From the NCBI GenBank assembly GCA_028023455.1, contig JAQFVV010000208.1, positions 1,054,001-1,118,000 on the forward strand: 64,000 nucleotides of DNA, written 5' to 3'. Made by a program: the position numbers and the translations under genes. How positions within the stretch are numbered: the first letter of the stretch is position 1; each line of letters starts with the position of its first letter. Source of the stretch: Epiperipatus broadwayi (Eukaryota; Onychophora; Udeonychophora; Euonychophora; Peripatidae). The notes under the pieces are model-generated. The model saw only the letters and a program-made list of their open reading frames with translations. It searched no databases and had not been told where the DNA came from. This document shows positions 12,831 to 24,500 of the stretch, one piece after another.

Positions 12831-13055
12831 TAAATCTATTCATGGAACAAACAAGTCTGAAAATATTGCTATGATAATTCACAAGTCACATTCCCAAAAA
12901 ATCATTTTTAACTTGATAAATAGATTGACATTGATATTAGAAAAAGGCATTACTTGTGAGTTCATTTAAATAATTCTCTGGAAAGTTTAGCTTGTAAATT
13001 GTCATAGTAATACTGTAGAACTTAGTTGATCCATAAATAGATTTTTATTATCAGT
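12828..13055. repeat. F1 foldback element, copy 1
   Basis: Left end words 'aaatctattcatggaacaaa', 'aagtctgaaaatatt' and 'attcacaagtcacattccc' reappear as an inverted set at the right end ('cttgtaaattgtcatagta', 'ccataaatagattt'). The unit is about 230 bp and belongs to a family with copies at 16.3, 36.1, 49.3 and 60.2 kb. The palindromic structure and lack of coding sequence suggest a MITE. Confidence 0.7.
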
Positions 13056-13089
13056 GTTAGATATTAGATAAGCTGTGGTTTTTTCTCAG

Positions 13090-13830
13090 ATAATGGGTTC
13101 ACAGATAACCTAACTAACAATTTAACATTGGTCGGTAAATAGGTATCTAGTTACTCTTAGCTGAAATGTAAAATAAATGTGGAAACCACCAAACCCTCAT
13201 CATCTAACAATTGGCAAACCTTGTGAATACTGCCTTCTCCTTCAATGGTAAGGAGCTGTTGGAGAGGCTTTGCACTGTAGCCTGATATTTGTGTTCTTAT
13301 AAAAGCCAATTTTTCTAATCCTGAATTAAAATTTGCAATGGATAAAACATCAAAATAGTTTTAGCTTGCTATAAAATTTAGGATTGTTTTCAGTTAGCTG
13401 ACCAATAGTTAACCTAGATAATTATCCTGTATTGATTGATAAATGGTGCCTAGTTAAAAAATACTTTATCACCTGACAATTGGCAAACCTGCTGAGCAAT
13501 GTTTTTCTTTTTTGTTTTCCTGTGAAGGATTGTTGGAAAGGTCCTTGGCTCTACAATGGTTATTTAAAGTCTGTTCTACCTCTTATTTATAAGTGTATGA
13601 ATTTGTGGATATAATAAAACAGCCATTAAATTGCCTACTGGAAAGTAAAAAACCTCACCAGCAGTTCCCATAAAAGACAACGAAACAGAAGGGCAGTACT
13701 CACTAGGCTTGCTCACTGCCAGAATGCAAAAGTTTGAACAATTTTCTATCCTTACTTTCTCCTCTAGCTAAAAATATCTAGATACCCATTTACCAACCAA
13801 TAATGGCAAATTACAGGTTGAATGAAGGGT
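13090..13830. repeat. Dispersed repeat S4, direct and inverted copies
   Basis: The word group 'ggtaaataggtatctagtta' at about 13130 is echoed at 13430-13460 ('gataaatggtgcctagtta') and inverted at 13755-13800 ('ctagatacccatttaccaac'). The phrase 'caattggcaaacct' occurs twice in the same order (near 13206 and 13478). Related single copies are near 24575-24640, 31245-31290 and 53795-53850. The type is unknown. Confidence 0.5.
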
Positions 13831-13924
13831 AGCTACCTCAAAAAAAAAAAAAAATCTATTTTTGTTTGGAACATGAAACAATTTCCTAGTTCTATCTGGC
13901 TGGGCTTCATATAAATCAATCAAT

Positions 13925-14865
13925 CATCATCAACCATTATCAATCCACTGCAGGATGAAGGTCTCTCTAAGTTCAATCCATCTCCGATCTTTAGCTTCTC
14001 TTCTTCACATCACCCCTGCACACTTTCTTATTTCATCCATCCATCACACATGTGGTCTCTTTCTGGGTCTTTTACAATCTCTTGGAATCCAGTTTAAGAA
14101 TTCAATTGTCCATCTCTTATCATCTCTTCTAGCAATATGTCCAGCCCAACTCCACTTCAGTCTTTTAATCTTTTCAATTAAGTCAGCAACACCTGTTTGT
14201 TCTCTTACCCATATATTGCGTTTTCGATCTCTTCTAGTTACTCCCAACATGCATCTCTCCATACTTCTTTGAGTGGTCTGAAGTCCCTATATTGCTCTTC
14301 TATTAAGTGTCCAAGTCTCAGATCCATAAGTAAGAACTGGTAAAACACATTTATTAAAAACCTTCCTTTTCAAACACATAGGCATATTTCCTTTTAGTAT
14401 CAAATTATTTCTACCCAAAAGCACTCTAACAAAGTTTAATTCTATGATTAATTTCATCCATTATGTTTCCATCTGTATTAATAATCTGACCAAGGTATTT
14501 GTAACTGTCAACTTCTTCTAACTCTTCATAATCAATCCTTATTTTTATATTTTGAGAAAATCCATTAAACATTACTTTAGTCTTTTTAACATTTATCTTT
14601 AGTCCTACTTTCATCTGATAACTTTTGCAACATTTCCAGCAACTCTAAAGCATTATTTGCAAAAACAACTACATCATCTGCAAAATCTAAATGACTTAAA
14701 TAATCTCTATTTACTTTAACTTGTTTGGCTTCCCATTTTAATCCACAAAATACTTCTTGCAGCACTGCTGCAAAAAGTTTTAAAGATATGGAGTCAACCT
14801 GTCTTACACCTATCTCATACAAATAACTTCTGTTATATGCAACCAATCAAATGAATTCTCAGTGC
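13925..14865 (-). pseudogene. RTE-clade LINE, reverse transcriptase 3' part (decayed)
   Basis: Minus-strand frames give GVRQVDSISLKLFAAVLQEV, then HLDFADDVVVFANNALELLE (the RT active-site FADD box), then DSYKYLGQIINTDGNIMDEI. The C-terminal tail is MERCMLGVTRRDRKRNIWVR and LKWSWAGHIARRDDKRW, a block typical of RTE/BovB-type non-LTR elements. The frames are interrupted by at least two frameshifts, and the 5' part with the endonuclease is missing. The element ends near 13925 at the 'ccactgcaggatgaagg' motif seen at the 3' end of the other copies. It is a dead copy in the same direction as DROSHA. Confidence 0.9.
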
Positions 14866-15099
14866 TGGTAAATTTTACTTATAATTTCTTAAACATCAAA
14901 TCAATGAAAAAAATAAGACTGATTCCTTTCGTTATATATATCATGAAACAAATTTCCATTCTTTAGATAAGCTAGAAATTTAAACAAATGAATTTTCCAA
15001 CCAAATATGATAACCCACCTTTCCATATAAAAGTCCAATTACGAAACAGCTGGTTTTATGTTTGAATATATTCACAAACAAATTTCATTAGATAAAGTT

Positions 15100-15700
15100 T
15101 CATAATCATGCAATAAAAGAAGCTAATAACTATAAACACCTTGGTCATATTATTAATACAGATAAAAACATAATGGATGAAATGAATTATAGAATTATAT
15201 TTGGAATGAGTATTTTTAATAAAAATAATCTAGTATTAAAAGAAAATATGCTTTTGTTGGGAAAAATTGTTTTTTTTTTAATAAATGTGTTTTACAAGTT
15301 CTTACTTATGGATCTGAGACATGGACACTTAAAAAAGGAGCACTTGTGATACTCAAAAAAATATGGAAAGATATATATTAGGAGTAACAAGAAGAAATTA
15401 TAAAACAGAAAAAATGGATGAGAGATCAATGACATCATTGAAAAAAAATAAGAGACTTAAATGAAACTGGTCTGGATATATTATCAGAAAAGATGACCAT
15501 AAATGGATAGTTAAAAGTTTTAGATCAGATTCCAAGAGATTTAAAAAACCTAGACAGAGACTATATGTGAGATGGATGGATGAAATAAGGAAGTTTATTG
15601 GTTTGTTATAAAGAGAAGAAGCAAAGGATCAGAGAAACTGGATTAAATTTAGAGAGATCTTCATTTTGCAGTGGATCAATAATTATTGAAAATGATAAAG
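15100..15700 (+). pseudogene. RTE-clade LINE fragment, opposite orientation
   Basis: On the plus strand the DNA repeats the C-terminal part of the RTE at 13.9-14.5 kb: 'ggatgaaatgaattatagaa', 'gttcttacttatggatctga', 'ggagtaacaagaagaaatta', 'agatggatggatgaaataag', 'ttgcagtggatcaataa'. Many stops and frameshifts are present. It lies about 240 bp from the minus copy, and the two face away from each other, both truncated at their inner 5' ends. Confidence 0.85.
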
Positions 15701-16260
15701 TTTCAATGATATATTTTTAATCAAAGTAGCAGTTCTATAATTAAGTCATGCCTTGGTTCTGGACAATATTAGCAATATGATAGTAAAAAATTATAAAACA
15801 ATGTTATACTGTCCTTCATATTTATGATTTTAATTTTCACTTTCTGCTGAAAATATAAAGAGTTTAAATACAAAATTTATGCCAATTAATTTAAATATAA
15901 TAAACAGGGGTATGCATGTAGTGTGATGGATTAATTATTCTGTAATTTTGGAAAAAATATTAAGAAATATTTATAATGTTATCAAAAATTAAAATAACAT
16001 TAAATAATATTTTTTGTAATAATTCAGAAAAAGAACTTGGAAATTTCAATACTAATTACATAATCAAAATATGAAAATTATTAACTGTAAATGAGTAATG
16101 GTAATATGCAAATATATATGCTAATTATAAATTCAATTTATCCACTATTTTAAACACTTTTCAGCAAAACCTTTTATTGTACCTATATGTATACACAATC
16201 TTATGTTTCGATTGTCCTGCAATCTTCTTCAGAGCCAATTTTACTTTAACTAATAAAAAA
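15700..16260. other. Intron, nothing recognised
   Basis: A+T-rich sequence between the RTE fragment and the F1 repeat. I see no gene, tRNA or repeat that I can relate to another part of the window. Confidence 0.5.
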
Positions 16261-16261
16261 A

Positions 16262-16540
16262 TCCAAAAATTTTACTACAATAATTCGCAAGTCATATTCC
16301 CAAAGAATCCTTAAAATAAACTTGCGATAACACCCACTTTCTTGTATCAGTGTCAAAATCTAACTTTTGAATTATCTATTCGTCAAATAAAAAAAGATCA
16401 TTTTTTACATGACGAATTTTGATACTAAAAAATACACATTATATTTAAGTTTATTTAAATGATTCTTTAAAAATCTGACTTACAAATTATCATAGTAAAA
16501 TTTTCAAACTTAATTTTCTGTGAATAGATTTATATTATTA
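16262..16540. repeat. F1 foldback element, copy 2
   Basis: The left arm has 'cgcaagtcatattcccaaag' and the right arm the inverted 'gattctttaaaaatctgact' and 'gtgaatagattta'. The centre contains a second, smaller inverted pair: 'ttgaattatctattcgtcaa' near 16370 faces 'acatgacgaattttgata' near 16410. It belongs to the family described at 12828. Confidence 0.65.
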
Positions 16541-16569
16541 GCAGTGGACATTTGATAAGTTCTAACTTA

Positions 16570-16830
16570 TTTACGGGATTGGTGTTAAACCACTAAACAT
16601 CACATGATCACCATTACTTATGCTTGGCCATAACTGTTATTAAAACAGGCAAAATTCTCCATACAGTAGTGCCACTCAGGGTAAGCCAGAGTAATTGATG
16701 GATGCCTTCTCTCCAAATAGTAGTCACACTGCAATCCAGAGTAATCAATGGATGCCTTCTGGCATCCATTGATTACTCTGGCTTGCACTGAGTGGCACTA
16801 TTGTATGGAGAGTTTTGCCTGTTTTATTTA
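16570..16830. repeat. M1 tail-head junction with foldback
   Basis: The M1 tail motif 'aaacatcacatgatcaccat' (16595-16614) is followed by the M1 head 'ggcaaaattctccatacagt'. The head is then repeated in part and followed by an inverted head ending 'tatggagagttttgcctgtt' at about 16826. The sequence 'agtaatcaatggatgccttc' meets its own reverse complement directly at about 16760, giving a hairpin with almost no loop. It is an inverted, truncated copy of the unit at 54393 and 59780. Confidence 0.75.
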
Positions 16831-19230
16831 TGGGCTTGTTAAAATTATTATAATCAAAAACAATTATTGAAAATATATAAAAAAAGTTCATAATATAGGT
16901 TTGCTGTAATCAAATATGAATATCGGATATTTGAAACATAAGCATATTTTATATAAAAAGTCCTATCATAAAGCTACATGAAACAAATAACAGATTACTT
17001 GAAAAAATAACAACTTTTAAAAAAAAAGTAATAGTAGCAGGAATTATCTGCTTAAGGAAGATTAATATGCTCGTAAATATACAAAGGGATTAAGAAAAAG
17101 CTTGGCCTGAGTATAGTAGTGATATCAACAGATAAATATTTAAATAAGATTGTTTACAAACTCACTACTCCTACTTTAAACATTACTAATCCATATTGAG
17201 TCAGCAATAAAGTAAAACCTCACATCAAAGAAAGAGGTATTAGCAACAAGGATCAATAAGACCAATTAATAAACTAAGAAGAAGCTAGAAATCTATATAA
17301 ATATTATTACACAATTTTTAAATTTAAAATATCTTCAAACTCAAAGAGTGATTTTCTCCAGATGACCAACTAAATTTCCTATTTGTGTGCCAACTTCCTG
17401 ATGTAACTGGATTGCTTGCCAATCTAATGGCATAATGTGAAGTTGAATTTGTTCCTCTAGAAATTCTGAATTTTTTGTGAATACCTGTTACATTGAGCTG
17501 ACGCATTCCTGAATAAGTAATAATTACACCCTTAAACATATAGTACTACACCATGGAGGAAAATTTAAGTGAAGAAGCTCCATGAAAGTAATATTTCATA
17601 AGCAACAATTTATACAAAATATAGTCAAAGAAAAATCCATTGGAAAATAAGATTGACAGTAATCTAAAGAACTGGTAAAACTTAGATATAAGTACATATA
17701 TATGGGTACAGCTTTTATTAAATCAAAGTGAAACTATCTAATTATAAAATTTAATTATTTAAAATCTGCATAATTTAAGTTCATAAATATGAAAATTTAT
17801 ATTACTTTGCAAAATATAATATTTTCATGTTTGGTAGTCATTTTAATTAATTTTTTTTTTCTTTTTAAGCAAATTTTTTTTGCTGAAAACTCGTAAGACT
17901 TCAAACATATTCCTATTTATAAAAAATTACTGCCGCATGCAATGAAAACATTAATTTTTGATATAAAAAATTGCATACATCAGAAGAGAAATTTATTGAA
18001 ACAATAATTAACTCTAATGATTTATTTTAAAGCTGATATCTGGAATTATGATTCTCTTCTATATAAATTAAATATTATTTTAGATATTGTTATAATGTTG
18101 ATTTGTGATGTTTTGTTGATTCATTAAATTATTAAAAACTAAAGGTTGATGCATTCTTATGTTTTTATGCCTTCTATATCTATCTGTAAAGTATATATGT
18201 GTGATTTGTCTGAGAAAACCAGATTCTGAGTGCTGTGTGTTCATTCAGGGTTGGAAAACGCAAGGTTCTAAATATCAAGATTAGATTTCATAAGACACCA
18301 GGCTGTTTGAAAGATCAGATACTGGCACCTTCATGGCAGAACTACAAGATAACCCATAAAATTATACGAAAAATGATAATCATGCTTTAGCCCTTTGTAT
18401 TACTGCTGCTACAATAACAACCTCAATAAGAGATGTAATCACAGAAATTCTCAAATTTTTCATTGGTATGCACTGTGGGCCTCAACAAATGATTCTGTGA
18501 TTTTCATCTCTTCATCTCCGGCCTCCATCGTGTGACATATTATAATGAAAAAAGTCATTGTGATATTTATTTTATTGGTTCAATAGCTTACAAGATTGTG
18601 AAATGTAATTTAGGATGCTGAAAATTAATTTGATTACATACTTGTTTCTAGCAGAATGTTTAAACATGGATATATTTGTTAAATGTAAGGTATAATAGTC
18701 CAGTGATGTTCAAATGTGGACAGAAATCATCTCTATCTATTGTGAATCATTTGTAATTTACATTAAAAACTTTAATATCATATATATGTACTTATGATTG
18801 TGAATACATCCTAGTTTTAAAATTTATATGCAAAATCAATCTGTCATATTTGGTCGGAGGATTCTGGTGTTTAAACTACTAATTCATCTGCAGAATGGAG
18901 GTTTGTTCCACAACATAAAAAAAGTTTTCCCGATACTTTTTTCACTGGTTTGAAAATCTACAAGATTGTGGAGTGTAATGAGAATTAATTTGATTGGTTA
19001 CATATTTGCTTATTATACATTAAATACATGTGCGCAGTGTTTTAAAATAAATTTATATATTTTTTTATTTTTACTTTGGTTTATATAAATAAATTGAAAT
19101 GATGTAGTTATATATTGGATTATATCCACCATTTAATACTAATTGTTAAATATCATTAGAAAAATTCAAACTTTATTTAAATTTTTCAAATATATTACAC
19201 TGTAGAATAGCACATATTTTAGTACATAGC
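16831..19230. other. Intron, no gene recognised
   Basis: A minus-strand open frame at 17324-17539 (71 codons, Ser-rich C-terminal half) stands out slightly in composition, but it has no Drosha homology, lacks a convincing splice context and contains no domain I know. The remainder, including 17600-19200, is A+T-rich with T-runs near 17850-17880. Related words at 18570-18700 and 18950-19020 ('caatagcttacaagattgtg' / 'ctacaagattgtggagtgta') indicate another short dispersed repeat. Confidence 0.5.
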
Positions 19231-19232
19231 AC

Positions 19233-19478
19233 ATTTCAAGTGGTATTATTCTCTTCTTCAACTGTTGCCGTCCTGACCACTGACAGTACGAGGATAGGAA
19301 TCGAACCTGAACATTTAGATTTATGAATATTGAATTTAAGGCAATGCTCTGACTAACTAAACCTTTGACAGAATAGATTAGTTAGTTAGAGTGTTGCCTT
19401 AAATTCAACATTTATGAATGTAAAAGTTCCTAATTTATTTCCTATATGAAGAAGAGAGAAGCAGAATACCATGGGAAA
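19233..19478. repeat. Foldback of tRNA-Leu-like SINE copies (family S3)
   Basis: The minus-strand arm (19290-19360) reads TTAGTTAGTCAGAGCATTGC, an anticodon-like CTTAAAT loop, a long variable-arm-like stretch and then the B box GGTTCGATTCC. This is the layout of a class II tRNA such as Leu(UAA). The plus-strand arm (19379-19445) is its inverted partner 'gttagttagagtgttgcctt', with a decayed B box. Outer arms 19233-19262 and 19447-19478 also pair ('attctcttcttca' with 'tgaagaagagag'). It appears to be a head-to-head pair of tRNA-derived SINEs. Confidence 0.65.
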
Positions 19479-19614
19479 TATTGTATTATATAAATAATCT
19501 GTGTCCTATTATTAATTGTTGAATGCATTTGAAAAGTTTTAAAAAAAAATTTTTTTTTTTTCTAAGCATTTAACAAGTAATATTGGATGATGGAAATAGT
19601 TTGATATATAAACA

Positions 19615-20140
19615 TCATCATCATAAACTTTCAGATAAACACTATATTGAAATGTTTTTATTAGAAATAATCTAATATTTAAAAGAAAAGGTGCCTATGT
19701 GTTTGAAAGAAAGATTTATTTAATAGATGTGTTGTACAAAATCTTATTTATGGATCTAAAACTTGAACCCTTAGCAGAAAATCAATACAGAGACTTCATA
19801 CTGCCCAACAAAAAAATATGGAGAAGAGTATTAGAAGTAACAAAAAGAAATCAAAAATAAAATACATTAATAAAAAAACAAACGAGTATCAATGACACCA
19901 TTGAAAGAATCAAAGGAGTGAACTGGAGTTTGGCTGAAGATATAGTTAGACGAAATGATAATAGATGGACAATTGAAGTTTTAAATAAGACCTCAAAAGA
20001 CTTCTCTAGAAAAAGATCACATACAAGATGGATGGATGCAATAAGAAAGTTTGCTAGTGTTGTGGAAAAGAAGGTCTAGAATAGGAAAAATTGGATCTTA
20101 AACTTCATCTTGCAGTAGAGCAATAATAGTTGAAAATAAT
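19615..20140 (+). pseudogene. RTE-clade LINE fragment (C-terminal tail)
   Basis: Plus-strand DNA matches the same RTE segment as 15100-15700: 'tattagaaataatctaatat', 'cttatttatggatctaaaac', 'ggagaagagtattagaagta', 'caatgacaccattgaaagaa', 'cgaaatgataatagatggac', 'acaagatggatggatgcaat' and a 3' end with 'cttgcagtagagcaataat'. It is decayed by stops and frameshifts and lies 244 bp from DROSHA exon h, antisense to it. Confidence 0.88.
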
Positions 20141-20189
20141 GATGATATACATATAACAGACATGTGTTCATATGTATATTGGATGTTTT

Positions 20190-20213
20190 ACTACACACAC
20201 ACACACACACACA
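20190..20213. repeat. (CA)n microsatellite
   Basis: About eleven CA dinucleotides follow the 3' end of the RTE fragment, as often seen next to LINE tails. Confidence 0.9.
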
Positions 20214-20383
20214 AAATGTTTCTTATATTGTGATCATATCATTGTCAGAATCTATTTGAGACTATTTAAAATAGTCAAAATATTTAAAAACACCTGGGCA
20301 ATAAAATATAACAATATTAAGATATTTGTGTTGGGGGAGGGGGGTTTAAGGATGATTTTATTTTAAATATACAGTTTACTTAC

Positions 20384-20491
20384 TTGCAACATAGATCGAG
20401 CTGTAAAACAATAACCCAGATTGTTTTCCAGAATGTTTAGGGATTTGTGGAAACGTAAATGGCAAATCAGTACAGGCAGTAAGAGAGCATG
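20384..20491 (-). CDS. DROSHA: DROSHA exon h, start of RNase IIIa domain
   Basis: This 108-nt exon encodes 36 residues beginning HALLLPVLICHLRFHKSLN and ending GYCFTARSMLQ, equivalent to the QHAMMLPVLTHHIRYHQ...LIGYTFQDRCLLQ region that opens RNase IIIa. Both phases are 0, the acceptor is GTTCAG and the donor GTAAGT. The next exon supplies LALTHPSY, so the split falls inside the first conserved helix pair of the RNase III fold. Confidence 0.95.
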
Positions 20492-20710
20492 CTGAACAAA
20501 TAAGACAGAATAAGAAATGTGTAAAGTTTACATTCTCAATGATAATAATAGTACAAATATGAATAACATCTCAAAAATAAATAATTTTTTTTTTTAAACA
20601 TACAAAATTTTCCTTTTGTTTAAAAAAAATAATTTTTATAAAGTCAAACCTAAATAGGAACACCATGACAATAAAAATATATACAATATTCTAATTTTTT
20701 TGCAATGATA

Positions 20711-20824
20711 TATAAAATTAATATACAAATTAAAAAGCGTATGAAACACTTAAACGAGAAGCTATACAGATTAGCTTCTCGTTCAAGTGTTTCATACGCT
20801 TTTTAATTTGTATATTAAATTATA
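20711..20824. repeat. Near-perfect hairpin, 53-bp arms
   Basis: 20711-20763 is the reverse complement of 20773-20824 apart from a few positions, with a 9-nt loop 'atacagatt'. The arms contain 'aaagcgtatgaaacactt' and its complement. In the DROSHA transcript this would fold into a long stem. It lies 220 bp upstream of exon h in transcript order. It could be a very short MITE or an inverted duplication. Confidence 0.85.
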
Positions 20825-20999
20825 GAGGGAGAAGTTTAAAATCCTTAATATTTTACAAATATAAAATTAGTAAATATTTATTTCTTAATATTCATCACTC
20901 AATTATATATGGTCTTCAACGATATTAAAAATCAATTGTGGATAAAAAGAAAATCTTAATTTAATGACCTTTAGAAATAAAATGTTATATGACTTTATC

Positions 21000-21140
21000 T
21001 GCTTCTACTTAACATCAGTGAGAAAATCTGCCAAAAACTAGTCTGGAATGTGGATATAAAAGCATTGCTACCTAATGACAACTGATTGCTCAAGTTTATA
21101 ATAGATGGCTCTGGTGGTAAAAAGAATTCTCTTAACATTT
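21000..21140 (+). repeat. M2 repeat copy
   Basis: Words in M2 order: 'catcagtgagaaaatctgcc', 'aaaaactagtctgga', 'ctgattgctcaa', 'ataatagatggctctgg'. There is no coding sequence. Confidence 0.6.
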
Positions 21141-21529
21141 AATGATTAATTTTCAACGACTTTTAAACAAACACTGATTTCTGTTTCAATGCAGCTTAAA
21201 TGTATATTGTATAGATTTATTAGAAAAAAGTATAATCCCAGAAAAATTGGGAATAAGGATAATAGACAATAACAAGGACCCCATCATCACAATATTATGT
21301 CTAGATGATAAGTTATTCCTGCAAAAATTCTGTTTCATGATCATCAGGACTCCATACCAATTTGATAATAACTAACACTAATATAGATTTAACACTTATA
21401 GAAATGTAATCTGCTATATTATATTATCATCTAAATAATTACATGTAATTTTAAGAAAATTATAATTCCACATGTCTGTTGTTTAAGAAACACTAATGTG
21501 GGTGAATAAAAATATGACTGATTCTCTCT

Positions 21530-21745
21530 CCAAACTATCTGTAGATCCACCTCTGAATCAACATGTGTTACATAGCAACACTATATAACTATTCACCACT
21601 AAAATTTTAAGCAACTAGCATGACATAAAATGTGATTGTATATTTGTACTTTCGTCGATCATTTTCAATGCTCTTCCATCATCATGAGTTAAACACATGA
21701 GCATGAAATACACTGTCATAAGTCATGTCGTAACTCATAATTCAG
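21530..21745 (+). repeat. Dispersed repeat related to 57920-58050
   Basis: 'gactgattctctctccaaac', 'gtgttacatagcaacactat' and 'aaaattttaagcaactagca' match, in order, the left arm of the foldback at 57.92-58.05 kb. This is a single diverged copy without the inverted partner. Confidence 0.5.
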
Positions 21746-21869
21746 ACACATTAGCAATTTAAAGTCACAAGTCATCAAGATAATTCCATATTTGTATGGG
21801 TTTTAAAAAATAGTTTAAAATTTAGATGTCCTAATAGGAATACATCAAATGAACATCACATGACTTTTT

Positions 21870-22130
21870 TTGCATTAGCAAAGATCAAAGATGCTGGCAG
21901 GTATAAGATTATTATAATAACAATTTAATTTGGGTTTAAAACAAATGAGTACTTGAAAAGTGTAAAGAAGTAAAAATGGCTGATAAATGTGTGGGTGCAA
22001 ATCCAACATCCTCAAGTGAAAATGGCAAAGCCAGAAACTAAATCTAGGGATTTGAAAGGCATGTCCATTTGGCATCCATCAATCATTAAAGCTTTAAGTA
22101 AGCAGCTGTGCTAAATAGAATGGGTTACTA
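21870..22130 (+). repeat. M2 repeat copy
   Basis: Words in M2 order: 'gcaaatccaacatcctcaag', 'aagccagaaactaaatctag', 'ggcatccatcaatcattaaa', ending near 'tagaatgggttac'. The minus-strand open frame at 21875-22075 is only this repeat. Confidence 0.55.
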
Positions 22131-22349
22131 TTCTTAATTCAAATATGTTAACATCTATGTTTCAAATTCACAATGGTATAAGAAGACAATCCATGATGCT
22201 GATAATAAAAACTCTAAGAATTTTGTTTCTACAGTAGATAAAACTGAAAAAGTGCTGCTAGCAGTTTTCTTCATTACACATCAGAGCCGTCTATTATAAA
22301 CTTGAGGAATCAGTAGATAAGATAATAAATAGAAATGTTAGTAAATCTG

Positions 22350-22525
22350 CAGATGCAATAGGACCAATCTTTTCACTGCCAAAAGCCACAAACCAGAAAC
22401 TAATCTGAGAATGTGGAAAGAATGACACTGAATATGGATATCATCTAATATCTATTGATTACTCAAACTTGAAATAGATGGTTCTAGGGTAAAGTGTAGA
22501 GAAAAGCTTACAACATTTATCCTTA
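22350..22525 (+). repeat. M2 repeat copy
   Basis: One of the better preserved units: 'ataggaccaatctt', 'aaagccacaaaccagaaact', 'aatctattgattactcaaac'-like text and 'aatagatggttctagggtaa'. It has the same order as 34085-34285. Confidence 0.65.
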
Positions 22526-22744
22526 CTTTAATAATACTAGATCCTTATTGGTTTTTGTTTAAGAGTAATTATTAAATATGATAGAGGCATGAAAAAATAC
22601 ACTCACAATATATTAAGTTAAACTGAAACAACAACTAAAAATCTCTTTAAATGACAATTCCATTAAATAAAGCAAATAACTAAATGACTTACTTTATTTT
22701 TCAAGAGTTCGTAAGAAATTTTAAGTGCTCAAAGTACCAGAACT

Positions 22745-22815
22745 ATAATCAATCAGAGGATATTGTATTCCGGAATCCGGCACTTGTCCACTGCACTTCA
22801 ACCATGCAGGATACA
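22745..22815 (-). repeat. S2 repeat copy (tRNA-like)
   Basis: Minus strand: 'gcatggttgaagtgcagtgg' followed by 'acaagtgccggattccgg'. The same start recurs at 25.2, 25.3, 26.2 and 60.7 kb, always on the minus strand. The text 'ggtgcagtgg' resembles an A box, so a tRNA-derived SINE is possible. Confidence 0.5.
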
Positions 22816-22829
22816 ATCCCAATTGGTGT

Positions 22830-24000
22830 GGATGTATTTAATCCTAGCTTAAATTGATTCAATTAAAACTTTCAAAGCAAAATCACCAAGTAAATTTATT
22901 GCATTTAAATGTTATATAATGTATTCAGAACATTAATCTCTCATAACAACATATAATAACATTTTAAGATTCATAGAGACAAGATTTAAATCACTATGCA
23001 AACAAAAAAAGTACCTTTTGTCTGCAGTCTAAGTTGTTATCTAGGAAGAGATTTTAATAAATGCATACAACCCTTATATTAAATTAATTCAATATTCTCA
23101 AGGCAGAGTCAAGATTGATATCATCTCCAGTATGCAATATTATTCACTTATTAAAAAAAATGTAAATATTTCCCAAGTTAATTAAACACGAGTACTTAAT
23201 GACTCTGCTTTCAGAATATTAACCGAGACAATTTAAATTAGAGGATAAATAAATAAACGTTGAAAATAACTCTTGTTTTAGCAGTTATCATTGTATAAAA
23301 TTCATTTCCTATGAAAAAAATTAAGCCCTAAGCCCCAGAGAAAAGTTATCCCTTTCATTTATTTAGTGATTTAAACACTGACACTAAAAGACTTAGAACA
23401 TTATTAAACACTATTATGAGAGACGAGTGAACTGAATATAAATGTTAATTACTTAATGGTGAAAAGTTTTGGTATAAAAAAGATCTTTCCCAAACATAAT
23501 TTAGAAATATTCAACTATTTCTATTATGAAGTCATAATTCCAATTTGCCCTTACTAAATAGATAAAAATATTGAGCAAAGGTAAAAATTCATTTTGATCC
23601 TAACTATACAATTCAATAGTTTCATAACTTGAATAAGTCACAGTTATTTAAAGAACTTCGGAGAGTTGCTAAATTTTAGCGACCAACTATCTTCAATTAC
23701 AACTATCAGTTTTTGTCATATATAAATTTGAATAAGAGAAGTTATTATAAGATTTAATGGATTTTTGATGATTTTAGCAGATATATGTTTAAAAATAGTT
23801 ATTTTCAAATCTTTATGCATTTATCCCAAGCACTGACTTTCAGCTTAATAATTTCAAAATTCTTCAAAGTAGTTTAATTGAAAACAATTATCATAACAAG
23901 CCATCTTGAAGCTTTTATAATTTTCAAATAAAAGAAGAGTAGTTAACAGTGATTTTAGCTTGAATAGTAAAATTGAATTAAACTTGATTGCTAAATCCAT
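22830..24000. other. Intron, nothing recognised
   Basis: A+T-rich sequence without open frames of note and without a repeat that I can match elsewhere in the window. Confidence 0.5.
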
Positions 24001-24004
24001 AACA

Positions 24005-24500
24005 CCATTACTTCCAGCTTTGAATTCTGAACTTCACTGATAGTCACAAACAGAATGAATGGGGGGTTTAAATGCATTATCATTTGGCTAATCATTGATT
24101 ATTCAATCTTATTATAGATGGCGCTAAAATAGAAAGTAGCTTATTTCATCCATATTGCAAAAGCAAAAGAACTAAGTAATGTATTAGTATTAAAATTTCT
24201 GGCCAGGGAAAAAAAGGTGCCTACAATTAGAAAAAAAAAACAAGATATTATTGAAATATATAGTAAGCCATGATCAAAACCTATTTCAAGCAAGTTGGCT
24301 TGGTTTTCAAACTTCAAGCTTTTAGCTTGATAGTAAAAAAAAAAAATTGAAAACAGTTTGCTAAGTGCATAACAAAATGCAATGGATTTAATTTGAATCC
24401 TGTGATCTCAATAATAGATGAAAGCATCAGCACCTGGTGTGGAGATGAGAATTTATATGCCCTTCCATCTGATGAATATTGACTATTCGAGCATCATCAC
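24005..24500 (+). repeat. Two M2 repeat copies
   Basis: The first copy (24005-24150) has 'ctgatagtcacaaacagaat', 'aatcattgattattcaatct' and 'atagatggcgctaaaataga'. A second weaker copy (24380-24500) has 'aatagatgaaagcatcag' and 'tgatgaatattgactattcg'. A poly-A run lies between them. Confidence 0.5.

Noticed and set aside
13955-14272. 105-codon plus-strand open frame
   Set aside because: It is the reverse of the RTE C-terminal coding region and has no independent support.
17324-17539. 71-codon minus-strand frame as a possible extra DROSHA exon
   Set aside because: Exons h and i join directly in phase and in homology (SMLQ followed by LALTHPSY), leaving no room for an exon here.
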